Assembly: GCA_028876335.1 (NCBI GenBank)
Contig: JAGWSG010000207.1
Coordinates: forward strand, 1 to 45,611
Reading direction: 5' to 3'
Source: Acidobacteriota bacterium
GTDB taxonomy: Bacteria > Acidobacteriota > Terriglobia > Terriglobales > Acidobacteriaceae
Length of the DNA: 45,611 nt
A program made the translations under genes and the position numbers. Below, piece by piece: positions 32,821 to 40,555 of this stretch (the stretch's first letter is position 1; each line of letters starts with the position of its first letter). Under the pieces are notes generated by a model. It was given only the letters and a program-made list of their open reading frames with translations. It had not been told where the DNA came from and ran no database searches.

Positions 32821-32850
32821 CGTATATCATTTGCCGAGTCCGATTTGCAA
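32821..32850 (-). promoter_or_regulatory. Possible sigma-70 promoter of the GH39-like gene
   Basis: On the minus strand TTGCAA and TATACG are separated by 18 bases, about 75 bases upstream of the ATG at 32744. Each hexamer matches the consensus at four of six positions, so the call is weak. It would give the last three genes a start independent of the dehydrogenase gene. Confidence 0.3.
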
Positions 32851-32904
32851 TCTTTTCTGTATTGATACTTTATCTTTGAAATCATCCCGGAGCGTGAAGC
32901 CTGA

Positions 32905-33924
32905 TCAACGGCTCACTTCCACCATGATCTTTGAGAACTTCACAGGCTCGCGACTCCATTGCTCCAGAATTACAGGCACCTGCTCCATCGGCACAATGTG
33001 CGTCACAGCATCGTCAACGGGAAAAGTGCCTGCCTCCAAATACTTCATTACCTCTCGAAAATCCTCTGGCAGCGCATTACGCGAACCACGAATATCGAGC
33101 TCTTTCTGCACAAAGTATTTCGTCTCGTAGCTCACCGGCTCTTTTGCATAGCCGATATAGACGACCCGTCCCGTGAATGCGACTTCCTCGACGGCCATGC
33201 GATACGTATCTGGCAATCCAATCGCTTCGATCACTACATCCGGCCCCAAACCATCAGTGAGTTCGGCGAGACGTTCGTGCACGTTCTCTCGCCCTGAATG
33301 AATTGCTTCCACTGCACCGGCCTTCTTTGCTGTAGAAAGCTTTCGATCATCCACATCAATCGCAATCACACGCGCGCCTCGATGAGCCGCTCCCGCCACT
33401 GCGCCAAGCCCCACTCCGCCGCAACCGATAACGGCTACGGTTTCGCCCGGTGCAACATTCCCTCGCGCCGAACTGTGAAAGCCTACAGTCAGCGGTTCCA
33501 CAAGGCACAGTTCCTTCAATGACAGATTTGCAGCAAACAATTTCGATGCCGGCATATAAATGCGCTCACACATTGCTCCATCGCGCATTACACCCATTGT
33601 CAGATTGTTCTTGCATGCGTTGTAACGCTGTCGCCGGCACGAAGCGCACACGCCGCAGTGGTTGTAAGGAGAAAGCGTAACCTGCGTACCGGCGCGCCAC
33701 TCCGGATGCTTCGGATTTGTTTCAGCCACAACGGCCGAGACCTCGTGTCCCAGAATTCTGGGAAAGCTCAACAACGGATTCTTTCCGCGATAAGAATTCA
33801 GGTCGCTGCCGCACAAGCCAATGTAACGAACAGCAAGCATCACTTCATCATCACTTCCAGTCTCCGGTTCTGCCACTTCCTTCAAGACAACTTTCCCCGG
33901 CTCTTCCAGCACAATCGCTTTCAC
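32905..33924 (-). CDS. Zinc-dependent alcohol/polyol dehydrogenase (MDR family)
   Basis: 339 residues of the medium-chain dehydrogenase family. The catalytic zinc site shows GLCGSDLNSY and GHEVSA; the structural zinc is held by four cysteines in HCGVCASCRRQRYNAC. The NAD(P) site is VIGCGGVGLGAVAG with an acidic residue after strand 2 (VIAIDVDD), favouring NAD. The C-terminal part (ALPEDFREVMKYLEAG) resembles the LgoD/YjjN group of sugar-acid oxidoreductases (L-galactonate 5-dehydrogenase), which would fit the divergent UxaA gene; polyol or threonine dehydrogenases are alternatives. It is the first gene of the minus-strand unit, with a 160-base gap before the GH39-like gene. Confidence 0.88.
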   Translation of the reverse strand: MKAIVLEEPGKVVLKEVAEPETGSDDEVMLAVRYIGLCGSDLNSYRGKNPLLSFPRILGHEVSAVVAETNPKHPEWRAGTQVTLSPYNHCGVCASCRRQRYNACKNNLTMGVMRDGAMCERIYMPASKLFAANLSLKELCLVEPLTVGFHSSARGNVAPGETVAVIGCGGVGLGAVAGAAHRGARVIAIDVDDRKLSTAKKAGAVEAIHSGRENVHERLAELTDGLGPDVVIEAIGLPDTYRMAVEEVAFTGRVVYIGYAKEPVSYETKYFVQKELDIRGSRNALPEDFREVMKYLEAGTFPVDDAVTHIVPMEQVPVILEQWSREPVKFSKIMVEVSR

Positions 33925-34060
33925 TTGGCTCGTTTACCTCCGCAATTCCTACTCGAACCTTTGATCATAGTGGCCGGGGCTACCCGTTCGCTGCCGGGGC
34001 TCTGGATGTATGCTTTGTTTTGGCACAATCTGCTGCCCAGCGCCCGTTCGAGGAATACCC

Positions 34061-35695
34061 ATGCCGGAAACAGTCCTTCACCTTGATGCCCGTGATAATG
34101 TGCTCGTCGCACTTGTGCCGCTTGAAGACGGTTCTACCGTTCACTACGGACCTGCATCCTGTCCGGTGGTCGACAACATTCCAGCCAAGCACAAACTCGC
34201 GCTTGTTGACCTTAATCCCGGCAGCCTCGTCATCATGTATGGAATGGTTGTGGGTGAAACAACTGCCTTCATCCCACGGGGAGGCTTGCTTTCGACAACC
34301 AACGTGCGCCATCGCGCATCCGACTACTCCTCCACGCGGCGGCCTTCGCATCACTCTCTTCCCGATCCCACACCCTGGGCTAACTTCACCTTCAATGGCT
34401 TTCACCGCGCCGACGGGCAGGTGGGCACACGCAATTACTGGCTCGTGCTGCCGCTCGTATTTTGCGAGAACCGCAACATCGAGCGCATGAAGGAAGCTCT
34501 GGAAGAGGAACTTGGATACGGAATCGCTAACTCCAGCTATCGCCAGCATGTCCGCAACCTTGTTCACGGGAAATCGGGCAACAGGGATGATTCGCAGACC
34601 GCCATTGTCGAGGCCCGCGCCCATCGAGTCTTTCCCAACATCGATGGAATTCGCTTTCTTACTCACCAGGGCGGCTGCGGCGGCACGCGCCAGGACGCAC
34701 AGGCGCTCTGTGGTCTGCTTGCCGGATACATTCACCACCCCAATGTCGCGGGCGCAACTGTGCTCAGCCTCGGTTGTCAGCACTCGCAGGCAGACATCCT
34801 GATGGACGAACTGCGTGCGCGCGACCCGAAGATGACCAAACCGGTCCTGATTTTCGATCAGCAGAAATCCGGCCGTGAGTCTGCTCTGATGACGCGTGCA
34901 CTGGATGAAACATTCGCCGCTCTTAGCTCGGCAAATAGCGTTGTCCGCAAGCCCGCGCCCATTACCGCACTTACCGTCGGCCTCAAGTGCGGCGGTTCGG
35001 ACGGCTTCAGCGGTATCTCCGCCAATCCCACCCTCGGTTATCTCTCGGACATGCTCGGAGAACTTGGCGGGAAAACCATCCTCAGTGAATTCCCAGAGCT
35101 CCATGGCGTCGAGCAGGAAATCATCAACCGATGTGCCACTGATCAGGTTGCCTACCGGTTTTTCAATTTAATGCAGGTTTACTCCGCGCGTGCCAAGGCA
35201 GCGCATTCCAGCTTCGAAATGAATCCATCCCCCGGTAATATTGCCGACGGCCTGATCACAGATGCCATCAAGTCCGCTGGCGCGGCACGAAAAGGCGGAG
35301 TTGGTCCCGTCCGCGACGTGATCGACTATCCCAATTACACCCGCTCGAAGGGACTCACTCTTCTCTGCACGCCGGGCAACGACGTGGAGTGTGTTACTGC
35401 GCAGGCCGGATCGGGCGCCAACCTCGTTCTCTTCACCACGGGCCTGGGCACGCCGACAGGGAACCCCGTCGCGCCGGTAATTAAGATCTCTACCAACTCT
35501 CAGCTCGCCGAGCGTATGGGCGATATCATCGACTTCGATGCCGGTGCGATTGTCACCGGTGAAAAGTCCATTCCCCAATGCGCGGATGAACTGATGCAGT
35601 TGTGTATTGAAGTTGCAAACGGCGACAAGCTCACCAAAGCCGAGCAACTGGGCCAGTACGATTTCATTCCCTGGAAGCGTGGCGTTTCGCTTTAA
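34061..35695 (+). CDS. uxaA: UxaA-family sugar-acid dehydratase (altronate dehydratase type)
   Basis: 544 residues from the ATG at 34061 (AGGA about nine bases upstream; the ORF-track start at 34010 is not needed). The N-terminal SAF domain (residues ~1-90, LHLDARDNVLVALVPLEDG) is followed by the UxaA core: VGTRNYWLVLPLVFCENRN, FLTHQGGCGGTRQDAQ, SLGCQHSQ, GLKCGGSDGFSGISANPTLGYLSD, and the C-terminal CTPGNDVECVTAQAGSGANLVLFTTGLGTPTGNPVAPVIKIS. The conserved Cys/His residues are the likely iron site. E. coli UxaA (altronate) has 495 residues and GarD (galactarate) 523, so the specificity is open; L-fuconate is a third candidate. Divergent from the dehydrogenase operon across ~135 bases, which suggests joint regulation. 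Confidence 0.88.
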   Translation: MPETVLHLDARDNVLVALVPLEDGSTVHYGPASCPVVDNIPAKHKLALVDLNPGSLVIMYGMVVGETTAFIPRGGLLSTTNVRHRASDYSSTRRPSHHSLPDPTPWANFTFNGFHRADGQVGTRNYWLVLPLVFCENRNIERMKEALEEELGYGIANSSYRQHVRNLVHGKSGNRDDSQTAIVEARAHRVFPNIDGIRFLTHQGGCGGTRQDAQALCGLLAGYIHHPNVAGATVLSLGCQHSQADILMDELRARDPKMTKPVLIFDQQKSGRESALMTRALDETFAALSSANSVVRKPAPITALTVGLKCGGSDGFSGISANPTLGYLSDMLGELGGKTILSEFPELHGVEQEIINRCATDQVAYRFFNLMQVYSARAKAAHSSFEMNPSPGNIADGLITDAIKSAGAARKGGVGPVRDVIDYPNYTRSKGLTLLCTPGNDVECVTAQAGSGANLVLFTTGLGTPTGNPVAPVIKISTNSQLAERMGDIIDFDAGAIVTGEKSIPQCADELMQLCIEVANGDKLTKAEQLGQYDFIPWKRGVSL

Positions 35696-35705
35696 AGAGC
35701 CGCGA

Positions 35706-36449
35706 CTACTCCAGGAGTGAAGCCGTCACAGCCAGCGCCGCGATTGCGGCCGTCTCCGCACGTAGAATCCTCGACCCGAGCGAGACCGCCTTCCATCCAT
35801 TCGCCTCGAACATCTTCGCTTCTTCGGGAGCCCATCCACCTTCCGGTCCAACAGCAATCTCGAATGCAGGCGTACTTTCGTGGTCCTGAATCGCCCCTTG
35901 CACGGTCTCGTGCAACATCGTCGCACGCTCCTGCTCCGCAAGAACGATGCGCACCGCATTCATCTCCAGCTGCATTCGTTCCTTCAATACAACTGGATCA
36001 TGAATCTCCGGAACGTCGCTGCGGCGTGACTGCTGTGCCGCTTCACGCGCAATGCGTCTCCATCGCTCCGCACGTTTGGCGGCCGACTGCGCGAGATGCT
36101 TTTCGCTTCGCCGTGCGATGACCGGAGCAATTGCAGCCACACCCAGTTCCGTCGCCTTCTCGATTGCCCACTCCATCCGGTCGAACTTGTAGACCGCCAT
36201 TACCAGCGTAATAGGCAATGCACTCTCTGCCGATGCCTCATCAAGCAAAGCAAAGCGGACTTCCATTTCTCCATTGTCGTCCTGCCGCACTTCATCCACC
36301 GTGGAATGGAAGAGTCGACCACCCGCCACCACATCGGCCTTCATGCCGCGTTCGGCCCGCAACACGCGTGCAAGATGCGCCGCCTGTGATCCCGTCAGCG
36401 TCGCGGTCTCGTCATCCCACTTGTCGGCAATCCAGCGTCGTCTCGTCAT
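35706..36449 (-). CDS. rsmE: 16S rRNA (uracil1498-N3)-methyltransferase
   Basis: 247 residues. The N-terminal PUA-like domain (RRRWIADKWDD, GSQAAHLARVLRAERGMKADVV) and the SPOUT methyltransferase domain are both present: MAVYKFDRMEWAIEKATELGVAAIAPVIARRS, EAAQQSRRSDVPEI, and the trefoil-knot SAM site AVGPEGGWAPEEAKMF with SRILRAETAAIAAL. RsmE methylates U1498 in the decoding region of 16S rRNA. Length and motif order are those of the family. A GGCGA lies directly upstream of the ATG at 36449. Convergent with uxaA, ten bases apart; no operon partner visible. Confidence 0.95.
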   Translation of the reverse strand: MTRRRWIADKWDDETATLTGSQAAHLARVLRAERGMKADVVAGGRLFHSTVDEVRQDDNGEMEVRFALLDEASAESALPITLVMAVYKFDRMEWAIEKATELGVAAIAPVIARRSEKHLAQSAAKRAERWRRIAREAAQQSRRSDVPEIHDPVVLKERMQLEMNAVRIVLAEQERATMLHETVQGAIQDHESTPAFEIAVGPEGGWAPEEAKMFEANGWKAVSLGSRILRAETAAIAALAVTASLLE

Positions 36450-36502
36450 TCGCCTTTATTCATGCACCTTTTCGTATCAGTTTACCGAATGCAGAAACAC
36501 TG

Positions 36503-36528
36503 AGAGGGATGCATTTGCATCCCCCTCT
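36503..36528 (-). terminator. Hairpin downstream of the Lys/Ala peptide gene
   Basis: AGAGGG and ATGCA pair with TGCAT and CCCTCT around a short loop, with two bulged C residues. On the minus strand it follows the 24-residue gene by about 27 bases; the T-run after it (GTGTTTCTG) is modest. Confidence 0.5.
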
Positions 36529-36554
36529 TGTGTTGCCTTGTTGATGGTTGCCAG

Positions 36555-36629
36555 TTACTTCTTCTTCTTGGCGGCTTTCTTTGCTGCCTTCTTCGCAGGT
36601 GCCTTCTTGGCTGCTTTCTTGGTTGCCAT
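36555..36629 (-). CDS. 24-residue Lys/Ala-rich histone H1-like micro-protein
   Basis: The ORF is too short for the track. It reads MATKKAAKKAPAKKAAKKAA followed by four lysines and TAA: 13 Lys, 8 Ala, one Pro and one Thr after counting by hand. The pattern KKAAKKAPAKK is that of histone H1/Hc1-like tails, so electrostatic DNA or RNA binding is a fair inference, but no folded domain is present. Support for a real gene is strong for its size: GGGAGA nine bases before the ATG, a near-consensus sigma-70 promoter on the same strand (36692-36720), two leader hairpins, and a hairpin after the stop. It stands between rsmE and the CPBP protease gene, both on the same strand but with their own spacing. 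Confidence 0.75.
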   Translation of the reverse strand: MATKKAAKKAPAKKAAKKAAKKKK

Positions 36630-36644
36630 TTGCCTATTCTCCCT

Positions 36645-36685
36645 TTTCGATGGGTTGCATCGAAACTGCAATATTTATTGCAGTT
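36645..36685 (-). promoter_or_regulatory. Two adjacent stem-loops in the leader of the Lys/Ala peptide gene
   Basis: A perfect inverted repeat AACTGCAATA-TT-TATTGCAGTT (36664-36685) begins about where transcription should start. A second stem TTTCGATG/CATCGAAA (36645-36652 with 36658-36665) follows directly and shares two bases with it. Both lie between promoter and ribosome site. Confidence 0.6.
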
Positions 36686-36691
36686 GAGGAA

Positions 36692-36720
36692 TGTATAGAT
36701 TCATGCTTGCTCAGTGTCAA
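36692..36720 (-). promoter_or_regulatory. Sigma-70 promoter of the Lys/Ala peptide gene
   Basis: On the minus strand TTGACA and TATACA are separated by exactly 17 bases, with a T-rich stretch (GTTTTTTTC) before the -35. Expected transcription start is near 36685, giving a leader of about 56 bases. Confidence 0.7.
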
Positions 36721-36803
36721 GAAAAAAACACACATGAAGTGGAAAAAGTGGCAACAATTTTTGCAGCCAATTTCCTACCCCGAATCTCACTGTGATGTAG
36801 AGC

Positions 36804-37703
36804 TCACAACATGTGATGAGAACGCAGCAGTGAGAGCGTCACTCCGGTGACAAAATCGTGCCATGCATGCGCGTAAATGCAGGAGCGCAAACTTCGCCGT
36901 AAAAGCACCAGTACACCAAACAAGGCTCCGAACACGGCGAGCAACACCATACTGCGAATACCTTCGTATCCGTGCGCCGCACCAAAGACCAATGCTGAAA
37001 ACACCACGCCGTACGCGGCTTTTCCGCCTGCCCACGCCGTAAACTGACTCTGCAGATATCCGCGAAACACGGTCTCTTCCACCACGCCGACTACCGCGCA
37101 CAACACAAACCACATCGCAAATTCTGCGCCACCTTCGGGTGCAAGTTGCGAAATCAGGCGCACCTGATGACGCTGTGCTTGATTGACCTCAGACATTTTT
37201 CCCGCATGCATAGGAAGCGGTTGATGATGAATTGCCGCGTCCACAGTCAGCCAACCCAGGTTAAGCGACCCCAGTACAAACAGAGATACCCACCAGAACA
37301 AAAGTGCTACACCGGCGTCGAGAAACCACTTCTTTGCCCCTTTGCGTCGCACACCGTACAGAGTGAGGAACGGAACCTTGCGCAGATGCAGCCCCAGCCA
37401 CACCCATCCCAGCATTACCAGTTGCATCGCAATCGTTGAGCCGTAAGTGAACATGCGGTGAGACGCTAGACCTCCGCCGGCCCCCAGACGCTTTGTGCCA
37501 GTCAGCGAAAGCAGAAGTATCCCTGCGACCAGCACCGCCGTGTGCCACCACGGGGCCAGACTGCGTGAGTGTGCAGTGTTATCAGGGTCCATCGAACCGT
37601 TGGCGATCGTGCTGTCAGTATGAGACTGAGTTGACGGCTCGGGGACTGCCGGACGCGGAACACCCTGCTCATTCAACTGGTCCTCAGGTTCCAACTCGGC
37701 CAA
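36804..37703 (-). CDS. CPBP-family intramembrane metalloprotease (CAAX protease/ABI type)
   Basis: 299 residues. A ~50-residue polar N-terminus rich in Pro, Glu and Ser precedes about seven to eight membrane helices. The catalytic motifs of the family are intact: motif 1 VVEETVFRGYL (Glu209-Glu210-x3-Arg214), motif 2 FGAAHGYEG (His244) and motif 3 HAWHDF. Such proteins cleave substrates within or near the membrane, or protect against bacteriocins; the substrate here is unknown. The N-terminal polar extension has no recognised domain. On the same strand as sdaA, 57 bases downstream of it, so a shared transcript is possible. Confidence 0.9.
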   Translation of the reverse strand: MAELEPEDQLNEQGVPRPAVPEPSTQSHTDSTIANGSMDPDNTAHSRSLAPWWHTAVLVAGILLLSLTGTKRLGAGGGLASHRMFTYGSTIAMQLVMLGWVWLGLHLRKVPFLTLYGVRRKGAKKWFLDAGVALLFWWVSLFVLGSLNLGWLTVDAAIHHQPLPMHAGKMSEVNQAQRHQVRLISQLAPEGGAEFAMWFVLCAVVGVVEETVFRGYLQSQFTAWAGGKAAYGVVFSALVFGAAHGYEGIRSMVLLAVFGALFGVLVLLRRSLRSCIYAHAWHDFVTGVTLSLLRSHHML

Positions 37704-37760
37704 GTAGGTCCTCTCTTCGCGTACGGTGAGTTCTCCAAAAGTCTGACGCAGCAGTCGCTG

Positions 37761-39182
37761 TCAGCATTCAATAATGTTCAGCGCCAGCCCCGCCAGGCTT
37801 GTCTCTTTATACCGCGACTGCATGTCGAGACCCGTCTGGTACATCGTTTTGATTACCTGATCGAGAGATACTTTGTGTCCTTCGGTCTCGTTCATCGCTA
37901 TCCGCGCTGCATGCACCGCCTTCACCGCGCCCATGGCGTTGCGCTCAATGCAGGGAATCTGCACCAGACCTCCAATAGGGTCGCACGTCATTCCCAGGTT
38001 GTGCTCCATTGCGATCTCCGCAGCATGTTCCACCTGGCCGTTCGTTCCTCCCAGCGCAGCTGCCAGCCCACCGGCAGCCATGGAGCATGCAACCCCAACC
38101 TCTCCCTGGCATCCCACTTCCGCACCGCTGATGGAGGCATTCTCCTTGTAGAGAATTCCAATCGCGGCCGAAGTCAGAAAGAATCTCAGAATCCCCTCGT
38201 CGTCAGCTTCAGGAGCAAATCGCTCATAGTAGTGCGCCACCGCCGGCACCACACCTGCCGCTCCATTCGTCGGTGCCGTTACCACGCGGCCGCCGGCGGC
38301 ATTCTCTTCATTCACCGCCATTGCGTATACCGTCACCCAGTCCAGCGGCGCCAGCGGATCGCTGCGTAAACCGTTGGCTTCCTTTTCGCGCAGTCTCTCC
38401 GCCAGCCGATGCGCGCGCCGCCGCACGTTTAGCCCACCCGGCAGGATTCCTTCCGTCGCAATGCCGCGTACCACGCAATCGCGCATCGTCTGCCAGATCC
38501 GCTCAATTCCCTGGCGCACCTGTTCAACCGGCGCCGTAGCGCACGTGTGGTCCATCCGTGCGCACTCGTTTTCAAGCATTAATTGGCTGATCGAGATCTC
38601 ATTGGCATCCGCAATGCGTAGCAACTCAGCCGCGGTTCGAAATGGAAACGGCACTTCAATCTCATTCTGGATAATTGGCTGCGAAGCCGCATCTTCACCA
38701 TCCTCGACAATGAAACCGCCGCCAATGGAAAAGTAGGTGCACATCTCTAGCGCTACGCCATCCGCATCAAGCGCTTCAAATCGCATTCCATTCGGATGTT
38801 CGATTCTTGCACCCGGCGGATAGAGAGTATCCCGGTGCTCAATCAACGAATCCGCCTCATCGAAGCACACAACCGCCGTACCATCAAGAGCCAATTTCTT
38901 TCCAGCGCGGATGCACCCAACGGTTGCCTCTATAGCCCCCGGATCGATTGTGGCCGGTTCAAATCCGGAAAGTCCCAGCAATACCGCCCGGTCTGTTGCG
39001 TGCCCCTTGCCGGTCAACGCAAGTGATCCGTACAGGTCCACGCGCACGCGCTTTACGCGTTGAAGCAAACCGCGCTCGGAAAGCCTTTGCGCAAAGGCAC
39101 GCGCGGCCTTCATCGGGCCCATAGTATGTGAGCTTGAAGGCCCAACTCCGATTTTGTAGAGGTCAAAGAGACTCGTGGCCAC
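37761..39182 (-). CDS. sdaA: L-serine ammonia-lyase (dehydratase), single-chain, iron-sulfur
   Basis: 473 residues combining the beta domain ([45 protein letters not shown]) and the catalytic alpha domain in one chain, as in E. coli SdaA. The serine-binding loop SSSHTMGP is intact, and the [4Fe-4S] cysteines appear in [17 protein letters not shown] and [18 protein letters not shown]. The enzyme converts L-serine to pyruvate and ammonia in the cytoplasm and is oxygen sensitive. The N-terminus [12 protein letters not shown] matches the family, and there is no reason to shift the start. Followed by the CPBP protease gene after a short gap; no serine transporter is adjacent. Confidence 0.95.
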   Translation of the reverse strand: MATSLFDLYKIGVGPSSSHTMGPMKAARAFAQRLSERGLLQRVKRVRVDLYGSLALTGKGHATDRAVLLGLSGFEPATIDPGAIEATVGCIRAGKKLALDGTAVVCFDEADSLIEHRDTLYPPGARIEHPNGMRFEALDADGVALEMCTYFSIGGGFIVEDGEDAASQPIIQNEIEVPFPFRTAAELLRIADANEISISQLMLENECARMDHTCATAPVEQVRQGIERIWQTMRDCVVRGIATEGILPGGLNVRRRAHRLAERLREKEANGLRSDPLAPLDWVTVYAMAVNEENAAGGRVVTAPTNGAAGVVPAVAHYYERFAPEADDEGILRFFLTSAAIGILYKENASISGAEVGCQGEVGVACSMAAGGLAAALGGTNGQVEHAAEIAMEHNLGMTCDPIGGLVQIPCIERNAMGAVKAVHAARIAMNETEGHKVSLDQVIKTMYQTGLDMQSRYKETSLAGLALNIIEC

Positions 39183-39220
39183 GGTGTGATTCTAGCCCTT
39201 TTACCGTGCGCAGAGTTTTC

Positions 39221-40306
39221 TTAGTTGCAGGCAACGCTCCCGGGATTTCGCCGCGTGCGTTTCGACTTCGAAATAGCCTCTTCCGCCTTGTTCAGCATCT
39301 CGCCAAGGGTTGGATGTTCCGACATGCGTGCCTGTGCCAGACCGATACTCATGGTAAGCGGCACTGCCGCGCCGCTGGTCTGGTTGTAGGCGTCGATATA
39401 GAGCTGAAGGCGGTCGGCAAAATCCGCCGGATGCGGATTGCTGACGCCAAGGACCGCAAAGGCCGCCTCATCCATGCGCGCGATTACATCGCTCCCACGG
39501 AAAGCTTCCCGCAGAATGCGCGCCGCTGCCTCCAGCAATTTATTACCCTCTATGCGGCCCAATCCGTCGTTCACCGGCTGCAGTCCGTCAATATCCGCCA
39601 GCAACAGCCACGTTGTTTCATAGGAGCGTTGCGCCAGACCCAGCAATTGCATCGCCAACAACTCAAAACCGCGACGGTTATACAAACCGGTTGCTTCATC
39701 CATCAGGGTGAGCTCCCGCAGTTCGCGATGCGCCGCCTCAAGCTGAGTGTTGCGTTCAATGACTCGCTCTTCCAGTTCCTGCTGAATGGCAACGTCTTCC
39801 ATTGCCACGGCAGTTGCGTCCGCCATCACTTGCAGCAGTCGCATCTGCTCTTCGCTCGCCCGGTAGTGCGAGGCCCAGTACACGCCAATGGCGCCCAGCG
39901 GGTCTGCCGTGCGAATGGGCACCATCGACATCGCGTGAACGAAGGTGGCCCGGTAAAGATCGCCCGAAACCCGGCTGTCGTCGAATACGTCCTTGATCGA
40001 CACCGCCTGCTTGTGTTCCATCACCCATCCGCTGACGCACGCTGAAAGCGGAATCCGTGCTCCCTTCCACAGCGGAGAAATAGCATCCTCATCCACGTAG
40101 AAACTGAAATCCCCGTCGCGCACAATAACTGTCGCGCCATCGGCTTTCAACAGAGCGCGTGCCTCGCTGCGCACAATATCCACAATCGTGTCGAAACTCT
40201 TGGCCAGCGACAACTGATGCACCACCTCAACCAGGCGTTCAACAGTGCCCATCGAGTTGCCAAGTTCATCCTGGGAGGAGTTCCCTCCACGTGTGCGCAA
40301 TACCAT
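39221..40306 (-). CDS. GAF-GGDEF protein with destroyed cyclase motif and intact I-site
   Basis: 361 residues. A GAF domain spans about 22-172 (LSLAKSFDTIVDIVRSEA, VPIRTADPLGAIGVYWA), a short coiled coil about 174-200, and a GGDEF-type domain from LTLMDEATGLYNRRGFE to the end. Where the catalytic motif should be, ARLGGDEFAVL in active enzymes, this protein reads ARMDEAAFAVL, so GGDEF is replaced by DEAAF (residues 279-283) and both the metal-binding acid and the adjacent Glu are lost. Five residues before it RGSD (270-273) keeps the RxxD inhibitory-site pattern at the right spacing. It therefore should not make c-di-GMP but may bind it as a receptor. No signal or membrane helix. Confidence 0.88.
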   Translation of the reverse strand: MVLRTRGGNSSQDELGNSMGTVERLVEVVHQLSLAKSFDTIVDIVRSEARALLKADGATVIVRDGDFSFYVDEDAISPLWKGARIPLSACVSGWVMEHKQAVSIKDVFDDSRVSGDLYRATFVHAMSMVPIRTADPLGAIGVYWASHYRASEEQMRLLQVMADATAVAMEDVAIQQELEERVIERNTQLEAAHRELRELTLMDEATGLYNRRGFELLAMQLLGLAQRSYETTWLLLADIDGLQPVNDGLGRIEGNKLLEAAARILREAFRGSDVIARMDEAAFAVLGVSNPHPADFADRLQLYIDAYNQTSGAAVPLTMSIGLAQARMSEHPTLGEMLNKAEEAISKSKRTRRNPGSVACN

Positions 40307-40400
40307 GTGATCTATCTCGCTTTTGTTGCCTTTTCGGCAGCTTTCGATGCGACACTATCACACCGGTACGTGCCTTGGTCTCCCACATTCGTGTCAACAG

Positions 40401-40420
40401 ACCTAACGTTCGTCATAGGT
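40401..40420. repeat. Inverted repeat with ACGTTCGTCA core upstream of the GGDEF gene
   Basis: The six-base arms ACCTA(A)/TAGGT flank the ten bases ACGTTCGTCA (40406-40415); with the preceding G the arms are GACCTA and TAGGTC. The same ten-mer recurs at 41958 on the other side of the GT87 gene. Confidence 0.35.
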
Positions 40421-40555
40421 CCGGTCTAAATCGGGACCGAAATGCCGATTGCCCACTCCAAATGTCTGCAACAGAGACATCTTTCTGCCGCCCGCGAGCT
40501 GTCACTTCCTTCATCGGTCTGGAGGCCGAACAAATCGTCAATGTCTCGCGATTCT

